Assembly: GCF_018688355.1 (NCBI RefSeq)
Contig: NZ_CP061317.1
Span: 602,370-666,369, forward strand
Source of the DNA: Polynucleobacter sp. AP-Elch-400A-B2
GTDB taxonomy: Bacteria; Pseudomonadota; Gammaproteobacteria; Burkholderiales; Burkholderiaceae
Reading direction: 5' to 3'
DNA length: 64,000 nucleotides
The number at the start of each line of letters is the position of its first letter. The first letter of the stretch is position 1. Positions 51,014-59,934 of this stretch are shown here, piece after piece. Position numbers and translations under genes: made by a program. Under the pieces are notes generated by a model. The model had not been told where the DNA came from, searched no databases, and saw only the letters and a list, made by a program, of their open reading frames with translations.

Positions 51014-51217
51014 TTAATAATGCGGAGGGATTTCATCTTTAGGGCTGCTATTACCCACGCCATCCCCGTTGCTAGCCTGTTCCTTGATGGATTTAAGCTC
51101 ACGATACAAAAATTCAATTTGTTGCTGTTGCTTGTAGATCGTTTGATTGAGTTGATCAATCAAGTCTTCAGTAAAGCTGAGTTTAATTTCTAGGTTGGTG
51201 ATGCGATCTTCAGTCAT
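51014..51217 (-). CDS. slyX: SlyX family protein
   Basis: A 67-residue coiled-coil protein: MTEDRITNLEIKLSFTEDLIDQLNQTI, then KQQQQIEFLYRELKSIKEQ, with the heptad pattern and proline-rich C terminus (DEIPPHY) of SlyX. Start at ATG 51217 with GGGGGAA upstream; the longer frame to 51247 overlaps the previous gene. SlyX function is unknown; it often lies near slyD. Here it follows a DUF1653-like gene and probably shares its transcript. Confidence 0.88.
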   Translation of the reverse strand: MTEDRITNLEIKLSFTEDLIDQLNQTIYKQQQQIEFLYRELKSIKEQASNGDGVGNSSPKDEIPPHY

Positions 51218-51239
51218 GTCAGTTCCCCCTATCTTTCTC

Positions 51240-51461
51240 TTAAGCATCGATCAATTCAAATCGACCATCTTCCATTTCCGCTTTGGGTCTGATCCAAAAA
51301 TCGTGCGACTGGAGGGATTCATAAACGTAGGCTGGCTCTAAATTAGCTTCCACGTTAGCAAGTAAGATCACCTTATAAAAGCCACCGGTCTTAATGTGTC
51401 TTAGCTTACTACCCGGCTTAAAGAGGCCGTCATCAGCATCTGCCATTTTTGGTTTATTCAT
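51240..51461 (-). CDS. DUF1653-like small protein
   Basis: A 73-residue soluble protein. The pattern GSKLRHIKTGGFYKVILLANVEANLEPAYVYESL followed by FWIRPKAEMEDGRFELI matches the short beta-barrel DUF1653 family (RHYKG-Y-V ... VVYE-L ... WVRP-..F). No function is known for the family. It lies upstream of slyX on the same strand. A TATTTT stands 6 nt before its ATG, so it may have a short-leader promoter back-to-back with the LLM gene. Confidence 0.65.
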   Translation of the reverse strand: MNKPKMADADDGLFKPGSKLRHIKTGGFYKVILLANVEANLEPAYVYESLQSHDFWIRPKAEMEDGRFELIDA

Positions 51462-51482
51462 GTTTAAAAAATACTTTCTCGG

Positions 51483-51494
51483 TATGATCTAGGA
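51483..51494 (+). promoter_or_regulatory. -10 element upstream of the LLM oxidoreductase gene
   Basis: TATGAT (51483-51488) ends 6 nt before ATG 51495; the gap CTAGGA is too close to the start codon to act as a normal ribosome-binding site. It fits the leaderless pattern. Confidence 0.45.
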
Positions 51495-52511
51495 ATGACA
51501 AATGCTGTCCCATACTCCATTCTAGATATATCTCCGATCCCTGAGGGATTTACCGCTGCGGATGCCTTGCGGAACTCATTGGATGTTGCCCAGCATGCGG
51601 AGGCTTTAGGTTATACCCGCTATTGGGTAGCTGAGCACCACAATATGACGGGTAACGCCAGCTCTGCCACTGCAGTCTTGGTTGGCTATATTGCTGGCGG
51701 TACAAAAACTATTCGTGTTGGCTCTGGTGGCGTGATGTTGCCAAATCACGCTCCTTTGGTGATCGCAGAGCAATTCGGCACGTTGGCATCTATTTATCCC
51801 GGCAGAATAGAGCTGGGCCTGGGGCGTGCGCCAGGGTCAGATCAAATGACAGCTAGAGCATTGAGACGCGATTTACTTGGAAGCGATGACCGCTTTCCAC
51901 AGGATGTGCGCGAGTTGCAACATTACTTCGGCCCCCTTCAGGAGGGGCAGGTTGTGAGAGCTATTCCGGGTATGGATACTGAGGTGCCGATTTGGATATT
52001 AGGCTCTAGCTTATATGGCGCTCAACTGGCAGCTCACTTTGGCTTGCCCTATGCCTTTGCTTCGCATTTTGCACCCGAGCAATTATTGGATGCGATGCCC
52101 ACCTATCGCGAACTGTTTAAGCCATCGGATAAGCTGGCCAAACCTTATTGCGCATTTCTGATGAACGTAGTCGCTGCTTATACCGATGAGGAGGCAGCCC
52201 ATCTATTTACGACTTTGCAACAAAACGTTATTCGTATGCGCCGCAATACCCGCGGGCAGTTACCACCCCCAATAGAAAACTTAGATGACTTTTGTGAGCC
52301 GCATGAAAAAATGACTGCTGCTCATGCTTTGCGCTGTTCTGCCGTTGGATCTTTAGAGACTGTAAGAAAAGAGATGCAGTATTGGCTCGATCAGACCGGC
52401 GCAAATGAAATCATCATCACAGGTCAAATTTATGACCATCAAGCTCGCCTGAAGTCCTTTGAGATTGCTGCTGAAGCAGCTAAAGGATTACGCTTTAGCT
52501 CTACAGCCTAA
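51495..52511 (+). CDS. LLM-class flavin-dependent oxidoreductase
   Basis: A 338-residue luciferase-like monooxygenase (TIM barrel, FMN-dependent). Features: YSILDISPIPEGFTAADALRNSLDVAQHAEALGYTRYWVAEHHNMTG at the N terminus, the flavin-site GSGGVMLPNHAPLVIAEQFGTLASIYPGRIELGLGRAPG, and RDLLGSDDRFPQDV. This subgroup (MsnO8/YtmO-like) is common, and its substrates are mostly unknown. The last 11 bp overlap the convergent PIN gene. Confidence 0.88.
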   Translation: MTNAVPYSILDISPIPEGFTAADALRNSLDVAQHAEALGYTRYWVAEHHNMTGNASSATAVLVGYIAGGTKTIRVGSGGVMLPNHAPLVIAEQFGTLASIYPGRIELGLGRAPGSDQMTARALRRDLLGSDDRFPQDVRELQHYFGPLQEGQVVRAIPGMDTEVPIWILGSSLYGAQLAAHFGLPYAFASHFAPEQLLDAMPTYRELFKPSDKLAKPYCAFLMNVVAAYTDEEAAHLFTTLQQNVIRMRRNTRGQLPPPIENLDDFCEPHEKMTAAHALRCSAVGSLETVRKEMQYWLDQTGANEIIITGQIYDHQARLKSFEIAAEAAKGLRFSSTA

Positions 52512-52917
52512 AAGCGTTGTAATCGCTGGTAATGAGAATGTCTTCCGAGGCCGCTCTGCTGGCGGTTTGAAGTACTACGTTATCTTTACTAATGAGTATT
52601 GAGGGCCTCAGTTGATAGGCTAGATCTAGAAAGATCTGATCATCCGGGTCCTGGCATGTCCAGGGTGCAGGAGCTAAATTGGAATCATCCTGCTGCTCTA
52701 CGATTGATTGCCATTGAGCCAGAATAGCTACTTGAGTTTGTTCATCCAGTTTAAAGAGAGGGCGCGAGATAACATCAGCAAACTCTTCAATAGTTTTTTG
52801 ACTAGCTACGAAGTGTGTTGTTTTATCAAAAAGCACTTTCTTTAAATGATGGGCTCTCTCGTCATTAAAGACAAAAATATCTAGCAAGATATTGGTGTCT
52901 AAAACTACGGGCCTCAT
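52501..52917 (-). CDS. PIN-domain protein, putative toxin component
   Basis: A 138-residue PIN-fold nuclease of the COG1569 type. Acidic metal-site residues are visible in VVLDTNILLDIFV (Asp7), the KTIEEFADVI segment and the late CQDPDDQIFLDLA and LITSDYNAF. These proteins are annotated as toxin components but here no antitoxin gene is adjacent. Instead the start overlaps the yaeQ stop by 4 bp, so it is cotranslated with yaeQ. Confidence 0.85.
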   Translation of the reverse strand: MRPVVLDTNILLDIFVFNDERAHHLKKVLFDKTTHFVASQKTIEEFADVISRPLFKLDEQTQVAILAQWQSIVEQQDDSNLAPAPWTCQDPDDQIFLDLAYQLRPSILISKDNVVLQTASRAASEDILITSDYNAFRL

Positions 52918-53462
52918 TGCTGTTGATTGCGCCAGATTTCTGGGGTGATAGTGACTTGTCCCATATCTGAAGAAACATATGCTTCCCCATCTTGAATATT
53001 CACATGCAGCACCATACTTCGCTCAACTAGCTTATCCAGTTCTTTAGCTTGCTCTGCTGGAATGGAGATCACCTGAAGATTACGGGCGCGAGTCAATTTG
53101 TTAGCAATGCCATCCCACCAGATTTTGCTGGTGTGTCCGCCATAGCAGTAGACGATGACTTGATCGGATCGACCGCAGGCTTTGAGAATACGTCTCTCGT
53201 CTGGCTGGCCTATCTCAATCCACAGCTTAATAGCATCCGTGAGGTCTTTTATCCAGAGGTCGGGCTCATCGGTATCACTCAAGCCTTTAGTGAAGGCCAA
53301 CTCTTCTTGTGCTTGCAGGGCAAATGCAATGATGCGTACCATCATCCGCTCTTCGGTTTCAGAAGGATGCTTAGCAATAGTGAGTGAGTGACTGCCGTAA
53401 TAGTGGCGGTCAGAGTCAGCGACGTGAAGGTCGACTTTGTGGATAGTTGCGCGTAGAGCCAT
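52914..53462 (-). CDS. yaeQ: YaeQ family protein
   Basis: A 182-residue protein matching YaeQ along its length: MALRATIHKVDLHVADSDRHYYGSHSLTIAKHPSETEERMMVRIIAFAL, LWIKDLTDAIKLWIEIGQPDERRILKACGRSD and YCYGGHTSKIWWDGI. The fold is PD-(D/E)XK nuclease-like; E. coli YaeQ suppressed rfaH-type phenotypes in old genetic work, but the real role is unclear. GATAAT lies 5 nt before the ATG, without a ribosome-binding site. Confidence 0.9.
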   Translation of the reverse strand: MALRATIHKVDLHVADSDRHYYGSHSLTIAKHPSETEERMMVRIIAFALQAQEELAFTKGLSDTDEPDLWIKDLTDAIKLWIEIGQPDERRILKACGRSDQVIVYCYGGHTSKIWWDGIANKLTRARNLQVISIPAEQAKELDKLVERSMVLHVNIQDGEAYVSSDMGQVTITPEIWRNQQQ

Positions 53463-53551
53463 GAAGGATTATCGCCTTTTAACGTAGTCATTCGGGCTAT
53501 CCCAGTATTATTTGGAAAAATGCCCTAATTTACTGTGTATCGTAGAGACCC

Positions 53552-55162
53552 ATGATCCGTATTACCGAACTTCGCCTACCCATCAGCCATGCCCCCGAGG
53601 CATTGGAAGAGGCGATCTTACGGCGCTTAAATATCCAGGCTCAAGACTTGATTCGCTTTGATATTTTTAAGCGCAGCTACGACGCGAGAAAAAACGTGGC
53701 TCTGGCCTTTATCTATACGGTAGATCTATCAGTAAAGAATGAAGAAAAATTACTGAAGCAGTTTTCGAATGATATTCATATTCGACCATCACCGGATATG
53801 AGTTATCACTTTGTGGCCAACGCATCACAAGTAGAGGACGAAAGCTTTGAGCGACCTGTTGTCATCGGATTTGGCCCTTGTGGAATTTTTGCTGCCTTGG
53901 TGTTAGCGCAGATGGGTTTTAAGCCAATCGTATTAGAGCGCGGCAAACCCGTGCGTGAGCGCACCCAAGATACCTGGGGCCTGTGGCGTAAGAATATCCT
54001 CAATCCAGAATCCAATGTGCAATTTGGTGAGGGTGGAGCGGGTACGTTTTCTGATGGCAAGCTCTGGAGTCAAATTAAAGATCCAAAATTTTACGGTCGC
54101 AAAGTCATTGCTGAATTCATCAAAGCGGGCGCCCCCGAAGAAATTCATTATGTAGCTAAGCCACATATTGGAACCTTTCGCTTGGTAGGCGTTGTCGAAA
54201 GAATGCGTCAAGAAATTATTGAGCTTGGTGGAGAGATTCGTTTCTCACAAAAAGTGGTGGGCTTTGATATTCAGGATGATCAGATTGCGGGGGTAAAAAT
54301 TGAAGGGCATCCTGATCTGCCTGCCAATCATGTCGTGCTAGCTTTAGGGCATAGCGCTCGTGATACCTTTGAGGCTCTTCATGCGGCAGGTGTTTATATG
54401 GAAGCCAAACCATTTTCTGTGGGCTTTCGTATTGAACATCCCCAATCCTTAATCGATAAAGCACGCTTAGGTCCCCATGCTGGTAACGAGTTGATTGGCG
54501 CAGCTGACTACAAATTAGTTCACCATGCTAAGAATGGCCGCGCCGTCTATAGCTTCTGTATGTGCCCTGGCGGAACGGTGGTTGCGGCTACCTCTGAACC
54601 TAATCGGGTTGTTACAAACGGCATGAGTCAGTACTCGCGTAACGAGCGCAATGCCAATGCGGGCATCGTTGTTGGTATTACTCCGGATGACTATCCCGGT
54701 GGTCCCTTGGCAGGCATCGATTTTCAGAGAGCCTTAGAGTCCAAGGCATATGACTTAGGTGGATCTACCTATGAAGCCCCTGGTCAATTAGTAGGTGATT
54801 TCTTGGCTGGTAAAGCCTCTACAGAATTTGGTTCGGTAATCCCATCTTATAAACCCGGCGTGCACCTGACAGATCTTGCTGATGCTTTGCCTCCTTATGC
54901 TATTGAAGCAATTCGCGAGGCGATCCCCGCTTTTGAGAAGCAGATTAAAGGCTTCTCAATGAAGGATGCAGTGCTGACTGGTATTGAAACGCGCACATCC
55001 TCACCATTACGCATTACTCGAGGTGGCAATTATCAGAGCTTAAATATCAAAGGTCTTTACCCTGCAGGTGAGGGTGCTGGCTATGCCGGGGGCATCCTAT
55101 CAGCAGGAGTTGATGGCATTAAGGTAGCGGAAGCAGTTGCGCTCGACTATCTATCCAGGTAA
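53552..55162 (+). CDS. FAD-dependent oxidoreductase (COG2509 type)
   Basis: A 536-residue flavoprotein. Residues 1-95 are a small N-terminal domain (MIRITELRLPISHAPEALEEAI). The FAD-binding GFGPCGIFAALVLAQMGFKPIVLERG is at about 105-130, followed by NVQFGEGGAGTFSDGKL, HVVLALGHSARDTFEAL and the C-terminal GLYPAGEGAGYAGGILSAGVDGIKVAEAVA. Members are uncharacterised dehydrogenases widely present in bacteria. The Cys in YSFCMCPGG near 335 may be redox-active. Complete and apparently functional; substrate unknown. Confidence 0.88.
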   Translation: MIRITELRLPISHAPEALEEAILRRLNIQAQDLIRFDIFKRSYDARKNVALAFIYTVDLSVKNEEKLLKQFSNDIHIRPSPDMSYHFVANASQVEDESFERPVVIGFGPCGIFAALVLAQMGFKPIVLERGKPVRERTQDTWGLWRKNILNPESNVQFGEGGAGTFSDGKLWSQIKDPKFYGRKVIAEFIKAGAPEEIHYVAKPHIGTFRLVGVVERMRQEIIELGGEIRFSQKVVGFDIQDDQIAGVKIEGHPDLPANHVVLALGHSARDTFEALHAAGVYMEAKPFSVGFRIEHPQSLIDKARLGPHAGNELIGAADYKLVHHAKNGRAVYSFCMCPGGTVVAATSEPNRVVTNGMSQYSRNERNANAGIVVGITPDDYPGGPLAGIDFQRALESKAYDLGGSTYEAPGQLVGDFLAGKASTEFGSVIPSYKPGVHLTDLADALPPYAIEAIREAIPAFEKQIKGFSMKDAVLTGIETRTSSPLRITRGGNYQSLNIKGLYPAGEGAGYAGGILSAGVDGIKVAEAVALDYLSR

Positions 55163-55166
55163 TTAT

Positions 55167-55763
55167 TTAATTAATTAAGTGATCGATTAATTTCTCAAAC
55201 TGAGTTTCATCAAAATGTAAATTATCAAAGCGTTGTATTGCAGCATGCTCTGGCGGCTCTACTCTTCGCTTAGTGTATTCATCCCAGTGCTGTAGTTTGT
55301 ATTCATCTCTCGGATCTGCACGCCGCTCCATACGACTTTTAGCTTCGCTCTCGTCTAAATCAATCCAGGCAATTCTGATACTCGATACGCTGGGTACACC
55401 GAGCTCTTCGGGCTTAAACATGCGACCACTTTGGATTTCACTAGAGAAGGGTCCCACTAGGATGACATTCACCCCGAGCTGTAGGTTTTCTTTGGCGATA
55501 GCAATCAGTCCTGCATATTCCCAATCCCTTAAGTTTTGAAGATAGAAGGGGCTATCTCGATCATTGGGGTTGTTGGTAGTCAGCTCCATGACATGGGCAC
55601 TGTAGGCGCCATATACCGTATCTTTATCTAGAAAGAAAAAGTTTTCCCCAGTCTTCTCAACAATGAGGGGCAGTGCTTTTTTAGCTAAAGTGGTTTTGCC
55701 GGTGCCCGCATGGCCGGCAAAGAGAATAAGTCGTGGAGCGCTAGGGCTGAGCTTGCAGGTCAT
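55167..55763 (-). CDS. P-loop kinase-like ATPase (AAA_33 type)
   Basis: A 198-residue small P-loop NTPase. Walker A is FAGHAGTGKTTLAKKAL at about 15-31; FFLDKDTVYGAYSAHV follows as a second acidic motif, NVILVGPFSS is the Walker B-like strand, and ESEAKSRMERRADPRDEYKLQHWDEY looks like the arginine-rich lid of zeta-toxin- or gluconate-kinase-like enzymes. Substrate unknown. No antitoxin neighbour was recognised, so a zeta-toxin role is not supported. The ATG follows AAAGGGAT. Confidence 0.75.
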   Translation of the reverse strand: MTCKLSPSAPRLILFAGHAGTGKTTLAKKALPLIVEKTGENFFFLDKDTVYGAYSAHVMELTTNNPNDRDSPFYLQNLRDWEYAGLIAIAKENLQLGVNVILVGPFSSEIQSGRMFKPEELGVPSVSSIRIAWIDLDESEAKSRMERRADPRDEYKLQHWDEYTKRRVEPPEHAAIQRFDNLHFDETQFEKLIDHLIN

Positions 55764-55852
55764 TTATCCCTTTATATGGAGGTGTTCCTTGAGTAAATTC
55801 TACTTCTCAATCCCATGTTTATTAGAAATATCACTACTTTGGGTGAAGTGAC

Positions 55853-55864
55853 GATAATGTTGCC
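55853..55864 (+). promoter_or_regulatory. -10 element upstream of uup
   Basis: GATAAT (55853-55858) ends 6 nt before ATG 55865, with GTTGCC between and no ribosome-binding site. Confidence 0.45.
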
Positions 55865-57784
55865 ATGGCTTTAATCGTACTCACTGATGCAAAACTGGCT
55901 TTTGGCCACGTTGACCTCCTCGCAAACACTGCTTTCTCACTGGAATCTGGGGAGCGGGTTGGCTTAATTGGCCGTAATGGCACTGGCAAATCTTCTTTAT
56001 TGAAGATCTTGGCTGGCATAGAAAAAATGGATGATGGCTTGCTGCAATATCAGCAAGGTCTCCGCATTGCCTATGTTCCACAGGAGCCTATCTTTGAAGC
56101 TGAGGAAACCGTCTTTGATGCCGTATCTAAGGGCGTAGCGCAAGCCAAAGCCCTGCGTGAAGAATATGAAGCCCTTAGCATTGGAGAGTGGGACGATGCC
56201 GCTCACCATCGCTTAGATGAAGTGCAGTCACAACTCGAAGCCTTAAGCGGTTGGAATTGGGAGCAACGCGTTCATGAAACGCTAGATCGTCTGCACCTAG
56301 AAGCTGAGCTCAAGATTAATACTTTATCGGGCGGAACCAAAAAGCGGGTTGCTCTTGCTCGTGCGCTGGTAGAGATGCCAGATGTATTGCTACTAGATGA
56401 GCCTACTAACCATTTAGATTTAGATTCGATTTCTTGGTTGGAAGATTTATTGAAGGAGTACCAAGGCTCTGTGATTTTGATTACCCATGATCGCGCTTTC
56501 TTGGATAACGTCTGCACGCAGATTGTTGAACTCGATCGCGGTATCTTGCGTACCTACCCAGGAAATTTCTCGGCCTATGAGGTATTAAAAGATCAGGAAA
56601 TGAATTCAGAATCTTTGGCTAATGCACGTGCAGATAAGTTACTTGCCCAAGAAGAGGTCTGGATTCGCAAAGGCGTTGAGGCCAGGCGCACTCGCAGCGT
56701 TGCTCGTATTGCACGCCTAGAAAATCTTCGTGCTACTCGCTCACAAAGACGTGATGCTGTTGGGCAAGTCAAGCTTGCAGTTTCAGCGGGAGACAGAAGC
56801 GGCAAGATTGTTGCTGATCTACAAAATGTTTCTAAGTCATACGAGCGCCCGATTGTGACGGATTTCACAGCAACAATTTTGCGTGGTGATAAAGTGGGGC
56901 TTCTGGGCCCTAACGGCGCTGGTAAGACTACGCTCTTGAAGTTGATCCTCGGAACGATTGCTCCGGACTCTGGAACGGCAACGATGGGTACTCGTATTGA
57001 GGTGGCCTATTTTGATCAAATGCGTGAAGGTCTCGATCTCAACGCTTCGCTTGAAGATTACATCAGCCCAGGTAGCGAGTGGATTGAAATCAACGGCAAT
57101 AAAAAACATGTCAAGAGTTATCTAAGTGATTTCTTGTTTGCGCCGGAGCGTACTAATTCACCGGTAAGCACTTTGTCTGGTGGCGAGCGTAACCGCTTAT
57201 TATTGGCACGCTTATTTGCACGTCCTGCGAACGTCTTGGTTTTGGATGAGCCAACTAATGACTTGGATATCGACACCTTAGACTTGCTTGAGCAACTGCT
57301 CCAAGACTATAAGGGCACCGTGTTCTTGGTCAGTCATGATCGCTACTTCTTGGATAACGTGGTTACCAGCATCATCGCAAATGAGGGTGATGGATTTTGG
57401 CGCGAATATGAGGGTGGTTACGAAGACTGGAAGATTCAGAAGGCGCGCTCAGACAAGATTCGTGCAGCTAACGGTGGCCTGAAGGCTGCTGAGAAATCCG
57501 AAGCAAAACCAGAAGCAAAGGTTGAATCAAAACCCGTAGCTGTAAAAACTGGAGTAAGCAAGCTCAATGGTAAGGAGCGGCAGGAATTAGAAGTCCTGCC
57601 TTTGCAGATCGAAACTTTGGAGACGGAGCAGGCTGATATTGGGATTGCCATGAGTAATCCAGATCTTTACAAGAATGAACCTGAATTAGCGGCGAGCATG
57701 CAAGCGCGCTTATCAGAAATCACTGCCGATCTAGATGTCAAACTACAGCGCTGGGAGCTGCTCTTAAGCCGCTCAGAGTCTTAA
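55865..57784 (+). CDS. uup: ABC-F ATPase Uup
   Basis: A 639-residue soluble protein with two ABC ATPase domains. The first has GLIGRNGTGKSSLLKIL, LSGGTKKRVALARAL and LLLDEPTNHLDLDS. The inter-domain P-site tRNA-interaction motif follows, with an arm rich in R (IRKGVEARRTRSVARIARLENLRATRSQRRDA). The second domain has GLLGPNGAGKTTLLKLI and LSGGERNRLLLARLF. A C-terminal coiled coil (about 560-635, LEVLPLQIETLETEQADIG) binds DNA in E. coli Uup. ABC-F proteins resolve stalled ribosomes; Uup also limits tandem-repeat excision. No membrane domain. Complete. Confidence 0.95.
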   Translation: MALIVLTDAKLAFGHVDLLANTAFSLESGERVGLIGRNGTGKSSLLKILAGIEKMDDGLLQYQQGLRIAYVPQEPIFEAEETVFDAVSKGVAQAKALREEYEALSIGEWDDAAHHRLDEVQSQLEALSGWNWEQRVHETLDRLHLEAELKINTLSGGTKKRVALARALVEMPDVLLLDEPTNHLDLDSISWLEDLLKEYQGSVILITHDRAFLDNVCTQIVELDRGILRTYPGNFSAYEVLKDQEMNSESLANARADKLLAQEEVWIRKGVEARRTRSVARIARLENLRATRSQRRDAVGQVKLAVSAGDRSGKIVADLQNVSKSYERPIVTDFTATILRGDKVGLLGPNGAGKTTLLKLILGTIAPDSGTATMGTRIEVAYFDQMREGLDLNASLEDYISPGSEWIEINGNKKHVKSYLSDFLFAPERTNSPVSTLSGGERNRLLLARLFARPANVLVLDEPTNDLDIDTLDLLEQLLQDYKGTVFLVSHDRYFLDNVVTSIIANEGDGFWREYEGGYEDWKIQKARSDKIRAANGGLKAAEKSEAKPEAKVESKPVAVKTGVSKLNGKERQELEVLPLQIETLETEQADIGIAMSNPDLYKNEPELAASMQARLSEITADLDVKLQRWELLLSRSES

Positions 57785-57795
57785 TACAATCTGGT

Positions 57796-58467
57796 TTATG
57801 ACTTGCTCAGCACCATAGTCAAAAACCTGGAGATATCTACCAGCTCATCTGGATGAAGAGAGTGTTCCATCGGGTAAGTGTTCCAATCCACCTGATAGCC
57901 TAATTTTTCCAGAGTATCGGCTGAGGCTTCTGCGCGCTCGAGAGTGATCACCGTATCCCAAATACCATGTGCCATGTAAATAGGCGTCTTACTATTGGCC
58001 TCGCTTCTCTCGAGGGCCAGCGAATTTGCTAAAGGCAAATAACCTGACAGCGCCATGATGCCGGCCAATCTATGTGGAAAACGTAGACCAACTTGCAGAG
58101 ACATAGCACAGCCCTGCGAGAAGCCAGCCAATACAATTTTTTCATAGGCAATCCCACGACTAGCCTCTCGTTCAATTAACTCAGAGATTGCTGCTGCTGA
58201 TTTGTGAATACCAGCAAGATCTTCGCGGTCGTTGATAGTTCTCCCTGTAATGTCATACCAGGCTGGCATCACGTAGCCACCATTGACTGTGACAGCCATC
58301 GAGGGCGCGCTTGGAAAAACAAATCGAATAGCAGGGCACTCGGAAAGATTGAGCTGAGGAATGATGGGTACAAAGTCATTGCCATCAGCTCCTAGACCAT
58401 GCAGCCAAATGACAGCAGTACTTGGATTGGGAGCGGTTTCAATTTCAATACAGGGCAATGCAGTCAT
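57796..58467 (-). CDS. Carboxylesterase/phospholipase, alpha/beta hydrolase
   Basis: A 223-residue cytoplasmic hydrolase of the carboxylesterase 2/EstB type. Seen are the oxyanion VIWLHGLGADGNDFVPI, the nucleophile elbow LAGFSQGCAMSLQ (Ser at about 121), the acid residue in GIWDTVI and the catalytic His in EHSLHPDE. WYDITGR is a conserved cap element. It hydrolyses short acyl esters; natural substrate unknown. No clear ribosome-binding site. Confidence 0.92.
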   Translation of the reverse strand: MTALPCIEIETAPNPSTAVIWLHGLGADGNDFVPIIPQLNLSECPAIRFVFPSAPSMAVTVNGGYVMPAWYDITGRTINDREDLAGIHKSAAAISELIEREASRGIAYEKIVLAGFSQGCAMSLQVGLRFPHRLAGIMALSGYLPLANSLALERSEANSKTPIYMAHGIWDTVITLERAEASADTLEKLGYQVDWNTYPMEHSLHPDELVDISRFLTMVLSKS

Positions 58468-58519
58468 TTATTTTTTATCCTAAATTACAAATTACATCAT
58501 TACTAGGGCTGTCAGAGTC

Positions 58520-58846
58520 TTAGCTAATATTTTCACGAAGCAATTGATTGCGAAGACGACTGATTTCGTCTAGAAGATCTAGTGCTAAAGCGACTCCAGG
58601 AGTATTGAGGTCTAGATCATGAGTTAGATGAGCAGCAGTCTTTGCGCGCTTAAGGGACTCCCCACTAAAGCGCCAGTCCTCTGGGGATGAGCCCGCAGGA
58701 CTAAGAACGCCCTCGGAGACCCAAGACATGATGAGATCCTCTGGTGCGCGTGTCGCTTGTGAAATTTCCACAATACTCATATGTACTTCTTCTTCAACAA
58801 CGCTACCTGTAATCCAGGTGATTTGTGTTTGTGTCATATTCATCAT
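58520..58846 (-). CDS. cbpM: Chaperone modulator CbpM
   Basis: A 108-residue MerR-fold modulator that binds the J domain of CbpA and blocks its activity with DnaK. It carries VEISQATRAPEDLIMSWVSEGVLSP (helix-turn-helix) and a C-terminal helical region ALALDLLDEISRLRNQL. Starts ATGATG overlapping the cbpA stop by 4 bp, so the two are translationally coupled, as in other cbpA-cbpM operons. Confidence 0.92.
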   Translation of the reverse strand: MMNMTQTQITWITGSVVEEEVHMSIVEISQATRAPEDLIMSWVSEGVLSPAGSSPEDWRFSGESLKRAKTAAHLTHDLDLNTPGVALALDLLDEISRLRNQLLRENIS

Positions 58847-59802
58847 CCCTTCAAATGGTTTCTGGGTTTGAAATCAAAAGCTTTCTCCAGTGCTTGATAA
58901 GCTTCTTTTTGCGCATCGGTTTCCGCGCCGGGTAAAACAATGCTTGGAACTACGTATAGATCGCCCGCCTCTTTGCTAGGGATACCCTTTTCTTTGAGTC
59001 GCATCTTGCGGCCAGCTGCTGTACCCGCTGGAATCTTCAGCTCTAAAGTTGAGCCTGCAGGAGTTGGAATATTGACGGTTGTTCCAAGCGCTGCTTCCCA
59101 TGGGGCCAGCGGCAAATCAAGATAAACGTCTTTGCCATCTACGCGATAGATGGGGTTGGGGTGGAAATCAATTTCAAGATATAGATCACCTGCGCCACCA
59201 GAGCCCATGCCCGGACCGCCCTGACCAGCTAAGCGTAGATTTTGTCCAGCCTTAATGCCCTTCGGAATGCTGACATCGAGCTTGCGTTCTTGGGTGCTGA
59301 CATGGCCGTTAACATCTTGCGTAGGCATTTGCAGGGCAATAGTTCGTTGTGCACCGTTATAGGCATCCGCAAGATCAATCGATATCTTGGCATGATGATC
59401 TTGACCTTTGAAGTTCATGCCTTGGCGGGAGTTACCACCTCGCCCACCTTGAGTGTGGCGACCTCTGCCAAAGAGAGATTCAAAGAACTCGCTTTGATCA
59501 CTCTCGTAGCCACCACCAAAGTTGCTGTCAGAATATTCAAAGCCCTCATTCCAGTTTGGAGGAGGAGTGAAGTCTTGACCATTTTTCCAGTTAGCGCCCA
59601 TACGATCGTAGGCAGCGCGCTTCTCAGTATCTTTAAGAACGGCGTAGGCCTCGCCAACTTCTTTAAATTGGTCTTCCGCTCCAACTTCTTTATTTACGTC
59701 TGGATGATATTTGCGCGCTAACTTTCGGTAAGCCGCTTTAATTTCTGCTTCAGTGGCGCCACGCGCTACACCGAGTGTTTCATAGTAGTCCCTGAATTTC
59801 AT
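58843..59802 (-). CDS. cbpA: Curved DNA-binding protein CbpA (DnaJ-like)
   Basis: A 319-residue type II Hsp40. The N-terminal J domain (1-70) has the catalytic KYHPDVNKE. A Gly/Phe/Asn-rich linker (85-135: SDSNFGGGYES, GRGRHTQGGRGGNSRQG) follows, and two C-terminal peptide-binding domains (about 140-300: GQNLRLAGQGGPGMGSGGAGDLYLEI, GRKMRLKEKGIPSKEAGDLYVV). There is no zinc-finger domain, separating it from DnaJ. It works with DnaK, is modulated by CbpM and can bind curved DNA as a nucleoid factor. Confidence 0.93.
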   Translation of the reverse strand: MKFRDYYETLGVARGATEAEIKAAYRKLARKYHPDVNKEVGAEDQFKEVGEAYAVLKDTEKRAAYDRMGANWKNGQDFTPPPNWNEGFEYSDSNFGGGYESDQSEFFESLFGRGRHTQGGRGGNSRQGMNFKGQDHHAKISIDLADAYNGAQRTIALQMPTQDVNGHVSTQERKLDVSIPKGIKAGQNLRLAGQGGPGMGSGGAGDLYLEIDFHPNPIYRVDGKDVYLDLPLAPWEAALGTTVNIPTPAGSTLELKIPAGTAAGRKMRLKEKGIPSKEAGDLYVVPSIVLPGAETDAQKEAYQALEKAFDFKPRNHLKG

Positions 59803-59880
59803 AAGCCTAATGAAGTCCTGATTGATTCAATAGCATTAATTCTACAGTCCCCGGCGCTGATTTCTAGCTTCTTTTAGGTA

Positions 59881-59906
59881 AAGAAAAAGCGGGCTAAATG
59901 CCCGCT
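59881..59906 (-). terminator. Intrinsic terminator of the dehydratase gene
   Basis: Minus-strand stem AGCGGGC / GCCCGCT, 7 bp with a 5-nt loop, then T5-CTTT. It lies 29 bp after the stop of the UxaA-type dehydratase. Confidence 0.87.
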
Positions 59907-59934
59907 GATCGCTACTGTGAGGTGGATCCTTTGA

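Noticed and set aside
59242..59721. 159-codon open frame antisense to cbpA
   Set aside because: Mirror of the J-domain and linker coding region; no start signal or family likeness.
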